64,000 nt of DNA from Corynespora cassiicola (Eukaryota > Ascomycota > Dothideomycetes > Pleosporales > Corynesporascaceae), in NCBI GenBank assembly GCA_022059125.1, contig JAEUWY010000005.1, forward strand, positions 4,340,001 to 4,404,000, given 5' to 3'. Below, in pieces: positions 10,472-21,066 of this stretch (positions are counted from its first letter, which is position 1; every line of letters begins with the position of its first letter). The notes under the pieces were generated by a model that was not told the DNA's origin, made no database searches, and was given only the letters and a program-made list of their open reading frames with translations. The position numbers and the translations under genes are program-made.

Positions 10472-12636
10472 ATGGCATTCCACATTCCCTTCCTCTCCCG
10501 CCTCCATATCAGAGAGTATGTGGCTCTACTGCTCTCCATGCTCCTGATCGCCCTCGAATCCCTCATCGCCGTCATCACCCTCGCTCTTCCGACCCCTATC
10601 ATCAATTTTTGCTATCGCATCACCCGTCGACTCTTCAACCACCTATCGTCGCCTTCCTCGCGCCGTTCACGTCAAAAGAGGAAGGGGGTTTGGTCGTCGA
10701 TTGCCAATGCGTCCGACTTTACGGAGCTCTGCGAGCTCTACGGATACTATGCCGAGGAGCACATTGTGCAGACGGGTGACGGATATCTCCTTGGTCTGCA
10801 TAGGCTAGGCTGGCGGAGAGGGGAAGAGGATGTGAGGGTCAATGCTGGCCCGGGGAAGCAAGGGCTGAAGAAGAAGGTCGTGTACATGCACCATGGACTG
10901 CTCATGAATAGTGAGGTGTGGGTCTGCCTCACAGAGAGGGAAAGGTGCCTGCCCTTTGAACTAGTGGAGCGAGGCTACGATGTGTGGGTAAGTCAAACTA
11001 GCCTCCAGATCTACGTACCCAAGTTAACATGCCATAGCTTGGCAACAACAGGGGAAACAAGTACTCTAAGAAGTGCGTTAACAGCGCGCCCACGTCGACG
11101 GCCTTTTGGAACTTCAGCATGGATCAGTTTGCTTTTCATGACATTCCTGATTCTATCGAGTACATTCTCAGCACCACCTACCAGCCCTCCCTGTCTTACA
11201 TTGGCTTTTCCCAGGGAACCGCTCAAGCTTTTGCGACTCTGTCAATACATCCTACCCTGAACGACAAGGTCGATGTCTTCATTGCCCTGGCTCCAGCCAT
11301 GTCTCCCAAGGGTCTTACCTCGGGCATCGTCGATTCCTTTGTGAAAACGTCTCCGGATATCCTGTTTCTCGCTTTCGGCCGCAAAGCAATTCTTGGCTCT
11401 GCTACCATGTGGCAGTCTATCCTGTATCCCCCAATTTTTGTGCGGTTGATTGACATATCGCTAAAGTTTTTGTTCGGCTGGACCGGCAACAACATCACGC
11501 CTCACCAGAAGCTTGCATGCTACCCGCATTTGTATTCGTATACTTCGACTAAAAGCGTTGTGCACTGGTTCCAAATCATCCGCAACGGTGTCTTTCAGAT
11601 GTACGATGACGAAGCGCCAAACCCCATTACGCCCAACCGGTCCAAGTATTACAAGGTCGCCAAATTTCCGACGAAGAATATCAAGACGCCAATCGTGCTT
11701 GTGTATGGTGGCTCAGATAGCCTGGTCGACATCAATGTCATGCTCAAGGAGCTTCCAAAACACACGGTTGCAAAGGAGATTTCTCATTACGAGCATCTCG
11801 ATTTCTTGTGGGCTCAGACGGTCGACCAATTGGTGTTTCCCCACGTTTTTGACGCGTTAGATGACTATGCAAAGCCGGATGGATCCTCTTCCTCCCCTCC
11901 CCGAAAAGAAAAGCGCTTCCGATCTCCTGGTCGCTATAGAGGTCTTCTCCCAGAGTCCGGTGCATTGCCAGGTCCAGAAGGCGATGATGGAGGCGACGAG
12001 AGTTCTTCAACCCCTGCTGCTTTGAGGGCGAGAAAAATCTCTCAAAACACCAGGCGTATATCCTTCACTGACCAGCATGATGACGGCCCCCAGCCGCAAT
12101 CTGTCTCCGCCCAGTTGAGCAAGATTCCCCATCCCGCCTCCAGTTACGCCGCGGCCGTGGATCGCCAGCACTCACCATCGCACAACACAACCAAGTTTCC
12201 TCCTCCTGCGCCGAAGGTCCCCGTCCACACACTCGACGACTCAGCCAGTGTGAACGCGTCGCAAATCACAGGCTTGTCGTCCACCTCAAGACCAGAAGGC
12301 TGGTGGTCCTCGGATGAAGTCGCAGGTACAGGCTATTCTGACCCAAACACCCCAGTGCTCCCCACTAAGAGTGACGCTAGACGACCGAGCTTCGACAGCC
12401 AAAAGAGTGGGAAAAGCGCAAAAATGAATGTGTTTGGCGAGCGGGGTATTAGTCTTGGCGCGGCGAGGGCTGTGAGCGGCATAATCAGCGAATTGGGCAG
12501 TGGGGAGGCGAGCCGCAGTGGGAGTGGGAGGGAGGGTGAGGACTTGGAGGAAGGTGCGGGCGAGGGCGATAAGAAGAAAAAGAAAAGAAGGCAGAAGAAG
12601 CCCAGCCAATTTGGGGCAAGCACCGCACCTAATTGA
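10472..12636 (+). CDS. Steryl ester hydrolase / acid-lipase-type triacylglycerol lipase (Tgl1/Yeh family)
   Basis: Alpha/beta-hydrolase of the lipid droplet or plasma membrane that hydrolyses steryl esters. Exons 10472-10987 and 11038-12636 encode 704 residues; the 50-bp intron has donor GTAAGT and acceptor ATAG. A hydrophobic segment at residues 14-40 anchors the protein. The lipase core carries YMHHGLLMNSEVW (oxyanion region), GNNRGNKYSKK just after the intron, the nucleophile elbow GFSQGTA with Ser230, and YGGSDSLVD (Asp399) and YEHLDFLW (His425), a complete triad. After about residue 445 comes an unusual polar tail of about 260 residues rich in Ser, Pro and charge, ending in a polybasic stretch (DKKKKKRRQKK). 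The start at 10472 is the first ATG. The family includes yeast Tgl1, Yeh1 and Yeh2; I cannot say which is the nearest. Confidence 0.9.
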
Positions 12637-12968
12637 CTAGATATTGCGTGGACCTGACGAAGAAGTATAGTCCTTGCGACTTTCTGGTCATTTGGCCGTT
12701 AGATATAGAGTTGCGCAATAGACGTGGCCTAGACATCATGATTCTCTAGGCCGATAAAGTCCTACTCAGCTCATCGTTCTGATCTAACTGGGCTGGTCAA
12801 CCCGTTCTGAAGTTGGGGATGCTTATGCTTACTCAGCCTATGGCGATGGGGCTGTGTTCATCCTTGCTGCCTGTAGCTGACCTGTCCAACAACTGTCAAC
12901 CCAGACGTCAAACGCCTATGAGCCTACTCTACATTGTCTATGATATACAGGTATTCTAACAATCCAGC
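12637..12968. other. Intergenic, nothing recognised
   Basis: Contains the 3' flank of the lipase gene and the 5' flank of the HET gene. No element is recognisable. Confidence 0.4.
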
Positions 12969-14976
12969 ATGTCCTTGGTACCAAAAGCTTCTGAGCAGAT
13001 CATTGAAAGCCAAAACGGAGGTCGGCGCGTGTTTGATCCATGTGAGGATGAATGTTCCGTGTGCCGTCACAAGCTGTTCTTTGGCTTGTACAAGGATTTG
13101 CTGTTGGGATCAGATCAGGGTTGTTCCTGGCGGCAGTTAATCCTGGCCTGCGTTCAATGGGAAGCTCGGAATCTCAGCGATACAGAAAGATTGGAAGGTA
13201 CATGGATTGCCATGCAACCGGCGGGTTCAATAAATATGTTGTCACATGATAGGCAATCGGAAACTCACTTAGAGTGTTTGAAGTTACTGCCAGTTATGTC
13301 CAGATAGACAAATTATATCTTGCCTACCTGCCTGCATATGTTAATGGGCTAGATGAACTGACCGTGGAGTAGATGGTTCTGTTCGGACTTTGTACGATAA
13401 CCAGCCCAGACGATTGCTTCCACACTCCACCTCATCTAAAGCCACAATCCATCAGATCAAAGATTGGATTGACGCTTGTCAGAAACACCATAGTTGCGAC
13501 TCGATCTTTGAACGTGCTCCCATGGATTCTTTTTCAATGCGAATTCTGGACCTCCGAAGTGATACCATTGTTTTACGAGAAGATGTTAGACCTTTGAAAT
13601 ATGCTTGCCTAAGCCATTGTTGGGGCTCTGGTAAAAACATATATAAAACTACGAGGAAGACTCTTTCGTCCCATTGCTGTAGCATTGGTTTGAGAGAACT
13701 ACCCAAGACTTTTCAGGATGCAATTCAAGTGTGTCGAGGCCTAGATATTGCCTTTCTATAGATTGATAGTCTTTGTATCGTTCAGGATGACAATGAAGAC
13801 TGGCAGAATCAGGCTGGCCAGATGGCAGGCATATACCAAAACGCAGTCGTTGTCATTGCGGCCTCAAATGCCTCTGAACCTACTGAGGGCTTTTTTTCCG
13901 AGGCTAGCCGGACATATCGTGGGGCACCGCTCCCTGGCTATGAGGGATTATATATTCGCCGTGCTCGACATCCGTTTTTAGTCAGCAAGGATTCAAGTCA
14001 TCAGCTGCCCTTATTTTCTCGTGCATGGACTTTCCAGGAGTTGTTTATCGCAAAGAGAGTCGTACATTTCGGCAATGAGGGTGTCACATGGCAGTGTCAG
14101 AAAGAACTGGAATCCCAGTGCCTGTCGCCTATATCGCTCGATTTTGGCTCCCCAGTAACGAGTATTCATACACGCGGTAGTGTTGTAGATTTTTCTTGGA
14201 AGGAATTGTTATGGGAATATACCAGTAGGGAATTGTCCTTCTTCAAGGATAGGCTTCCGGCCATTGCTGCGGTTGCTGAAATGAAGCAAAAGCTCCATGG
14301 CAAAGAAAAAGAATATATAGCAGGACTTTGGAAGGATTCGCTTTTGAATGATCTAACCTGGTATTCTTGTCTAAATCGCACCTGGAGACCTGAGGAGCTT
14401 TCCCCTGGAATACCAACATGGTCGTGGGCTTCTATCGCTGGTCAAGTCGAATGGGAATCTCGCCATTCACATCAAATGAATAATGTACTGGTTCTTGACA
14501 CACTCTACGTGGTCAACGGTTCTCCCTACTCTGGGGTCATCGAGAGGGCCAGGATTTCTCTTAGAGCGCCGTTGATCAGGATGGAAGGATCGAAAACTCC
14601 GACATACACCATCACATCAATCTCCCTTAAAGGAGTCGCCATCAAGCAAACACTCTTACTTCAGCCCCTTGGTAACTGTGGAACATTGTCAATCGAGGCC
14701 ACGTGGGATCCTAGGCGATACCAGCATCGTCAGGCTCTCTCTATCCAGAATTTATCTTTACTTGTTCTAAATGTTCCTATGTACCCTAACAGGCCTGGAT
14801 TCTTCAACGCAATAATCCTCCTACGAGTAAATGAACTGCACGTCTACGAAAGAGTTGGGCAGGCGCGAATATCTGGTGCTGGAACTTCGGGAAAATCCCT
14901 GCCGAGCAACTCCTCTGAATCATATATAGGTGATTATTTCTGTAGTCTTCCCACAGAATGTTTTGATATAGTCTGA
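12969..14976 (+). pseudogene. HET-domain protein interrupted by an in-frame stop
   Basis: HET proteins trigger heterokaryon-incompatibility cell death in filamentous ascomycetes. The HET core is continuous in one frame from about 13375 to 14976 except for TAG at 13759-13761. Before the stop are KYACLSHCWGSG and LPKTFQDAIQVCRGLDIAFL; directly after it IDSLCIVQDDNEDW and RAWTFQELF follow in the same frame. In this family the motif is (L/Y)WIDSLCI, so the stop replaces the Trp (TGG to TAG, one G-to-A change). An N-terminal exon with a Cys-containing segment (ECSVCRHKLFFG) starts at 12969; how it joins is unresolved (a donor at 13198 and acceptor before 13373 would keep frame). The C-terminus has the usual WSWASI. 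The stop could be a real null allele, RIP-type mutation or a sequencing error. Confidence 0.8.
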
Positions 14977-15180
14977 TCATCTCATCTTGGGTGAGTAGCA
15001 TTCATAGTCGCGTGTGGACTCCAGTCCGGGCGACAGCAATGTAGATAGGTGACATGGGCCGGATATGAAATCGCTGGAAACAAATCAGTTACTATCAATG
15101 TGTCCCCATCAACTCACATATTTCTTCATCTAACCTCTCCTAAACGCTCCAAAAAACAACGTGTAATTCTGTTTCAAGCC

Positions 15181-15570
15181 TCAGATACTGTAATATCTAT
15201 ACTTGGTTGTAAGGATGATACTACCCCCAATCATTAACAAAACGAAAAACAAAATTGCCCAACGTAAAATTTTTGCGATTCTGCTCGGCTTCTCCTCCGC
15301 GTTGTATACGTTGCAGCTACACGCTCCTCTCATATGATGGTGTGTCGTAGTGCTGTGTGTGGTAAACTGGCACTCGTACACAGTTGGCTGAGATGAATCG
15401 TATGCCAATGTTGGGGCTGTATAGTTGTTGTGGTTATTGTAGCTCTGGCCGTAGCTGGTGTAGGAGGAGTAGGGGTAGTAGGATGGCGGTAGTGGTGTAT
15501 GGGATCGTAGGTCATGACGTGGCAGGGTTGAGAATGTCGGGATTTCTTCGAAATGGATTGAATCTATCAT
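15181..15570 (-). CDS. Small hypothetical protein with C-terminal membrane anchor
   Basis: Single open frame of 129 residues starting with ATG at 15570. The first 70 residues are rich in Tyr, Ser, Pro, Asn and Thr (repeated YxSYTSY-like and NNHNNY stretches), followed by a short His/Thr run and a few Cys (GACSCNVY). Residues about 103-122 form one strong hydrophobic helix (AILFFVLLMIGGSIILTT) ending close to the C-terminus, so it looks like a tail-anchored or single-pass protein. I do not recognise the family. The composition and the helix make it more likely to be real than chance, but no homology is visible. Confidence 0.45.
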   Translation of the reverse strand: MIDSIHFEEIPTFSTLPRHDLRSHTPLPPSYYPYSSYTSYGQSYNNHNNYTAPTLAYDSSQPTVYECQFTTHSTTTHHHMRGACSCNVYNAEEKPSRIAKILRWAILFFVLLMIGGSIILTTKYRYYSI

Positions 15571-16265
15571 AGTCGAAGCTCCTCATGAAGTTATATAATT
15601 AAAGAAACAGTGGCAAGGCATACTTGATGGTGGCTTTGCGGTTGTAAAGTTGATATTGTTCGAAGGGGGGGGGGGCAGGAAGGGATGAAAGTGAAGGAAC
15701 TGAACACAACCAAAAGATAGTCGCACAAAGTTCCTCAAATACTGTATTAAGGACGGGCCGTCAAAGTTCAAATACACTTCATTACTCTAAAGTTGCCGGA
15801 ACGACTTGAGGCGTATTCACAATGTCCACTATAGCAGGACTGTAGGTAATTACTACCCCAGGAGATTCTGGCCTTGTCAAGTTCCGCGCTTTTCTCGGTA
15901 ACTAGAATTCCTTGATTGATCGTTGTGCCATTTCTTTTTCTAGCTGACAAGTCGAGTCACGCCTTTACATTCGGATTGACGAAAAAAAAAAATTAGAATT
16001 GCAGAATTTGCAACGAGGTATTTCGTGGACAATGCTCAAAGCGCAAGCAGGATCAAAAGCAGTATCAAGTGGACTCGATAGACTAGTGTTTCGATGCGAG
16101 GCGGCGGATCGCATCGCTAACGGCTATGCTATTTATAGACTAGAGGCGACGGTCGTCCGGGCCCAGGGGGCCGCCACCCCGCAGCATCTCTGAAGACAGC
16201 CTTTTACATAGATCGGCTTCGTTCATCGCCACGAGGTTGAAAGTCATGGTAACGTATTCCTAGAG
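15571..16265. other. Intergenic with an 11-base G run
   Basis: A run of 11 G lies at 15665-15675 and an A run at about 15982-15991. The right end is the promoter of the Zn2Cys6 gene. Nothing else is recognised. Confidence 0.5.
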
Positions 16266-18500
16266 ATGAGCTCTCTGTTTCCCACAGCATCAAGCGGCTC
16301 AACGCCGGACTCGGCTGAGTCGAGTGCACCAGCCGTCCAGAAGAGTTTCTCCTGTGTCCTCTGCGCACAGCGAAAAGTCAAATGCGATAGGCTCCCTGGC
16401 GGATGTTCAAACTGCTCCAAGGCTCGCGTAACATGCATATACAAAGCTCCTCCACCTCCAAGACGAAGAAAGAAAGGCGTAAGAGAAGTGGACCTTCAAA
16501 CGAGACTGCGCGTGTATGAAGACGCTCTCCGTGAGCTTGGCATCGATCCCGAACAGTTGATCAAACAAGAGTTGTCTACTCCTCCGTCCCAGAACAACCC
16601 TAGAGATGCGAATGGAACACTGAAGCCCAATCTTTCAGGCGTGCCACCAACAGCTAAACCGGAGAAAAACCCGGGGTTTCTTGTATCAGGCGAGGGAAGG
16701 TCGCGATATCTTGAGAATGGCCTCTGGACAAGCATTCACACCGAGTTTCGCGACTCCAAGGTACTGCTCGACGAGTCATCAGATGAGGAAGGTGCGGAAA
16801 CGGCCGATTTCCCAACGCCAGAGCCGCTTTCATCTGATGGTAGCAGTCTTCTCTTTGGCAGCCCCAAACCAGCAGGATGTCTACGGCCCTTGCACCCCCA
16901 ATCCGTACAAATTTTCAATCTATGGCAAATCTATCTCGACAATGTAAATCCTATCATCAAGCTTTTCCACACGCCCACAGTACAGCACACCATCTCGAAT
17001 GCCAGTATGAATATGGATAGCATTCCCAAGAACGTTGAGGCTTTGCTGTTCTCAATCTACTGCATCGCCATCGAATCGCTGGGGAACGTGGAATGCGAGG
17101 GCATCATGGGCGAGCCAAAGGCTGTTGTTTCTCAAAGATTCCGTACTGGCGCTCAGCACGCGTTGATAAATGCGGGGTTGTTGAAGACATCAGATATGAT
17201 GGTCTTGCAAGCTCTGACGCTTTTCATCCTATCCCTCCAGAATTACGATCCACGAACGATATGGATGTTGGCTGGAATCGCAGGACGTATTGGCCAGCGC
17301 ATAGGTCTTCACAGAGATCCTGCAGTACTTGGCCTTCCGCCATTTGAGACTGAAATCCGAAGGCGCATGTGGTGGATTGTTTCCATGGTTGAGGGTTTTT
17401 CTGAGAAGCTTGCTGGGATCGGGGGCCACGTGTACCGTGGCGATGTCAAACTGCCGTCCAATCTCAACGACAGCGACATATTCCCGGGTATGAAAGAGCC
17501 TCCCAAGGAGCGTGAAGGCCCCACAGAAATGATGCATTTCCTCATTCGATGCCAGGTTGGCGAATGGCTAAAGCGATCCGCGGATACACTGAGTGGAGGA
17601 TTCGATGGAATCTGGGGGTCACTCCACTCTCGGGGTGCTTCCTTGGCGGCCAGGGATAGGGCGATCAATGACCTCGAGAATATCATTGAGAAAAAATATC
17701 TGCGATACTGCGACGAGTCGTCGCCCATCCACTTTCTGTCGAGCTTCCTCGGAAAGTCAGTCATCTACATGCTGAGATTTATCGCTCACCATCCCATCGA
17801 CGATTCTGAGATACCGCAGTCTGAGAAGGACATGCTTTTCAGTATTGCACGGCAAGTGACGTACTACCAAAATGTAGCATATACGACCAAGGAGATGCAT
17901 CGTTTCCTGTGGCATATCAATCTCCATTTCCAGTGGAAGGCATTCATCTACCTCATTTCGGAGCTCTGCTCTCGCACCCTCGGCCCGGAAGTTGAGGATG
18001 CCTGGAAGCAGGTACAGACGGTCTATGATTTCCATCCGACCTTTGCCACCCAGGCGACGAAGAGAGCACTGCCCATTGCTGTGGGCAACTTGACGTTGAA
18101 GGCATGGGACGCGCATACAGCCGCCGGTGGTATGCCGACTGAAGGCGAGCCTTGCTTCATCAAGCTGCTGCGCGCTAGGGGAGCCAAGACCAAGTCATCC
18201 GACGGCACCTCAGCACGCTCCGCCATCACACCGCTGGCGTCCATGCCCCACGAAATTTCCAAGTCGAGCGGAGAAGATCACCCGGCTGACCTGCCCCACC
18301 AATGGGATCCTTACGTCGACTTCCAACCGAACTCCGATCTGGCAGCCAATCTGAATTTCCCATTGGGTAATGCGAATGCAGCAAACCTTGACCCTGAACA
18401 GATGAACTGGACAAGCTGGGATTCCCTACTGGCCGACTTCGAGTTAGGGGACTGTTATTCCAGTACGGCCGGCTTGGAGGCGCCGAAATTTGGTTTCTGA
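16266..18500 (+). CDS. Zn2Cys6 transcription factor
   Basis: Fungal binuclear-cluster regulator of 744 residues in one exon, starting at the ATG at 16266. The DNA-binding cluster is C30-x2-C33-x6-C40-x6-C47-x2-C50-x6-C57, followed by a basic linker (PPPPRRRKKGVRE) and a short predicted coiled coil (LQTRLRVYEDALRELG). The middle region from about residue 210 to 460 matches the layout of the fungal-specific transcription factor domain, with RIGQRIGLHRDP and the typical RRRMWWIVSMVEGFSEKLAG. The tail is acidic and Trp-containing, a plausible activation region. It lies between a small membrane protein and the BTB genes, with no metabolic cluster next to it, so its targets cannot be guessed from context. 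Confidence 0.92.
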   Translation: MSSLFPTASSGSTPDSAESSAPAVQKSFSCVLCAQRKVKCDRLPGGCSNCSKARVTCIYKAPPPPRRRKKGVREVDLQTRLRVYEDALRELGIDPEQLIKQELSTPPSQNNPRDANGTLKPNLSGVPPTAKPEKNPGFLVSGEGRSRYLENGLWTSIHTEFRDSKVLLDESSDEEGAETADFPTPEPLSSDGSSLLFGSPKPAGCLRPLHPQSVQIFNLWQIYLDNVNPIIKLFHTPTVQHTISNASMNMDSIPKNVEALLFSIYCIAIESLGNVECEGIMGEPKAVVSQRFRTGAQHALINAGLLKTSDMMVLQALTLFILSLQNYDPRTIWMLAGIAGRIGQRIGLHRDPAVLGLPPFETEIRRRMWWIVSMVEGFSEKLAGIGGHVYRGDVKLPSNLNDSDIFPGMKEPPKEREGPTEMMHFLIRCQVGEWLKRSADTLSGGFDGIWGSLHSRGASLAARDRAINDLENIIEKKYLRYCDESSPIHFLSSFLGKSVIYMLRFIAHHPIDDSEIPQSEKDMLFSIARQVTYYQNVAYTTKEMHRFLWHINLHFQWKAFIYLISELCSRTLGPEVEDAWKQVQTVYDFHPTFATQATKRALPIAVGNLTLKAWDAHTAAGGMPTEGEPCFIKLLRARGAKTKSSDGTSARSAITPLASMPHEISKSSGEDHPADLPHQWDPYVDFQPNSDLAANLNFPLGNANAANLDPEQMNWTSWDSLLADFELGDCYSSTAGLEAPKFGF

Positions 18501-18991
18501 GAGTAAGAGAAATCAGAATAGAACAAGGGTGATATGTGCACATTACGTCCTTTCCTCCTCACATGTTCCATTCTCATCCACGTGCGCATGCGTCGCCAAA
18601 ACTAGGTCCGTCTCAAAACCAAAAGCAAACGCTCTGTTTCGTCATCTCATTACGCTTCTCTCCTGACTCGTTCTTGTACTTATATGTTGGGGTATCTCAA
18701 TTTGGCCATGTTGCTTTTCTGTTACCCCCACGAGGCACGTGTTGACAATCCGGTACCTTTATATTGGACGCAGGACTCGCTGTAGAATCCCCCAAGCCTC
18801 GTTGTACTATACAATACCTCTCAGAAATAACCAGAATTATCCCAAATGTACGTTGAACAACTAGCATCGTCTTCCGGTGGCATCCGAACACCATTCATTT
18901 GATCAACGCATGGACAAGATGTACACACTTTATGCATGTTGTCCCTCTTTGTACCTCGCGCACAACTATCACCATAGTACATATAATTGAC
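18501..18991. other. Intergenic, nothing recognised
   Basis: Probably the 3' untranslated region of the Zn2Cys6 gene and flank of the BTB relic. Confidence 0.4.
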
Positions 18992-19605
18992 ATGCCCAAG
19001 GCCTCATTTTTCGAACAAGCAGCCCGACTTTGTCATCACGCATGGTAATAAGACATACAACGTCCACAAAGATCTTCCCGGCCCACAGCCCACGTCAAGC
19101 CACTTGTCAATCTCCGTGAATCAGGTATGGAATCTCGCATCGAATCATGCATATCCGGCGCCAACCAGACTAACCGGCCATGCAGGACCACGGCAAAACA
19201 AACACACCAACCGACGATCCGGAGATCATCAACCTACTAGTGCACTACATGTCTGGCGACACCACCAACGGAACGCTTCCGCACGCCCCGACCCAAAAAA
19301 TGGCCGCCACCAAGATCCGAAACGACAGCTTCGTAGACAACGACAACGGATCCAAGGCCCACGGCCTCCAGGGAGACTACACGTACGGGTTCCCGCATAC
19401 GTGCACAAAATACTACGGCAGCTGCAAGAATAATGTCGTCTGCCCGCACCATACCTGCGGGAAGAGGTGCAGCTACAATTGCCAGGACTTCATCTGTGGG
19501 CGGTGCGAGCGCGAGCGGTTGAGGGCGTCGATCAGTAGCTCCACGGAGAACTCGTCGGATGAGAAGGAATGTGCCAAGAAGTCGCGGAAATCGAAGAAGA
19601 ATTGA
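18992..19605 (+). pseudogene. Decayed BTB/POZ-domain paralogue
   Basis: Starts with MPKASFFEQ at 18992, like an intact BTB N-terminus, but the next segment PDFVITHGNKTYNVHKD is in another frame (frame of 18987), with the expected linker missing, so a short deletion or frameshift lies near 19015-19025. The frame then runs through intron 19125-19185 (donor GTATGG, acceptor GCAG) at the same codon position as in the intact neighbour at 20183, into DDPEIINLLVHYMSGD and a cysteine-rich insert (CPHHTCGKRC, NCQDFICGRC). It stops at 19605 after a basic Ser-rich tail, without the C-terminal half found in the neighbour. It could be a truncated but expressed gene if an unseen exon supplies the start. 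Confidence 0.65.
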
Positions 19606-20182
19606 ACAGGCGTTTGCATCGGTGAAGGTTGGCGGTAAAGTCTGGACTCTGCACGTGACCAGGCGTTTGTGCCTGCCTCACTTACCTGGTACCTTACCTA
19701 CCCAGATCGGAAGGTACAGACCGCAGCGACGCGTGAACCGCGCATTGAAGAGCGAGGGAATTATGGGGCAAAAATACTAGGGAATTGTAAAACAAGGATG
19801 GGAAATCCTACATGCATTTGGGTTAAGGCTTCACAGCAAGCCATTGGCGTTTGGGACTGGCCTGAGGGCGGGAAAATGGGAAAATGATTGGCCTGTTTGC
19901 AAACCGCATACAGCATCGCAAAATATACCTAATGGAAGTTGAAGTGAGAAGGAGAGAACTTCCAAATGGGAAATATTTCAGTACTTGTTATACGTGTTAG
20001 TGAGAGGCAATCTCTCGACATAAGTCATGATGCTGGTACGCGGTGGTGAGAGAATGCCTTTACCCATTCACCCATTGCCGTTGTTATGTTTTTCCAGTGC
20101 GCATTGGCTTTATAGTTGCTCAAACTTTATGTTACAGGCTTGTTTCTTTCAACACGACCGCCTCAACACGATACTGTTCAGT
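19606..20182. other. Intergenic, nothing recognised
   Basis: Lies between the BTB relic and the intact BTB gene. Short GGTACC-type palindromic fragments occur near 19685-19720. No gene or clear promoter motif is visible. Confidence 0.4.
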
Positions 20183-21035
20183 ATGGCGGACAAGTCGCGC
20201 CAAGGATTGTTGGACTCCATCAAAGGGTGAATTGGAGCCATGAGATACTGTCGTGCCTGACTGACAACTTCTAGGCTTCTAGCCTCAGGCGATTACTCTG
20301 ACCTGATCGTCACCTGTGGCAGCGACACATACAATGTCCACAAGGTGATTGTCTGCCCTCAATCAAGCTTTTTTGCAGGGGCAGTCCGTTTTTCGGCAGG
20401 AAAGGTTAGTATCCTGGCCCCGAGGAAGAAAGTGGCAGAGCGTCAATAACAACCTATAGGAAGCCGAGGACGGGAAGATCGACCTACCCGAAGATGAACC
20501 TGCCATCGTGAAGCTGTTGATGCGATACCTTTATGAAGCAGACTACGAACCCTGCTGGGACGGATCTTCTCCCACTGCCTCACCTTCAGGTGTCGAAACC
20601 AAGAGAGTAAAGAGTATCACAAGACAGAACGAGTGTCCGTATAAACTCGATTGGAACCGTGATTGCAATGACTTCAATTGCGACACTTGCACCGAACACG
20701 AGCCGACACAACCCGCAGCAAATCCGCTCCTCATTCACTCCAAGATGTACGAGATTGCGGACAAATACGATGTGGCGGGATTGAAGGACCTCGTAAAGGA
20801 AAAGTTCGATCGCGCATGTCAGAGCCTTTGGTACAGCCCCGAATTCCCCGTCGCTGCACACCACGCCTTCTCCACCACTCCCGAGAAGGACAAAGGCTTG
20901 AGGGACATCATTTCCGAAACGCTGGCTAGTCATATGGAGCTCATCGATAAGTCTGCGATTGAGAGTCTTTTAACCGAGTTCAACGGATTGGCATTTGGGC
21001 TGCTGAAGTTGAGAAGGGGATGGGAGTATTACTGA
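20183..21035 (+). CDS. BTB/POZ-domain protein
   Basis: BTB proteins dimerise and often act as Cullin-3 adaptors, though many fungal ones have no known role. Exons 20183-20226, 20275-20404 and 20460-21035 give 249 residues. Introns of 48 and 55 bp end in CTAG and ATAG. The BTB core reads GDYSDLIVTCGSDTYNVHK, CPQSSFFAGAVRF and LPEDEPAIVKLLMRYLYEADY. It is followed by an insert with Cys (NECPYKLDW, DCNDFNCDTC) and then KMYEIADKYDVAGLKDLVKE and a helical C-terminal part. The insert resembles the cysteine-rich insert of the upstream relic (C-x2-DF-x-C-x2-C), so the two arose by tandem duplication. No MATH, Kelch or ankyrin domain is present. Confidence 0.88.
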
Positions 21036-21066
21036 GCCACTTAATGCTCTGTCGGCTCCACCACAA
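21034..21066 (+). repeat. 33-bp imperfect direct repeat, copy A
   Basis: Begins with the end of the BTB stop codon and its first 3' bases (GAGCCACTTAATGCTCTGTC...). It matches 21142-21174 at 29 of 33 positions by eye. Confidence 0.8.

Noticed and set aside
13730..13761. Intron that would splice out the HET stop codon
   Set aside because: CTATAG looks like an acceptor, but the nearest donor-like GTGTGT is only 32 bp upstream and splicing would remove conserved family residues.
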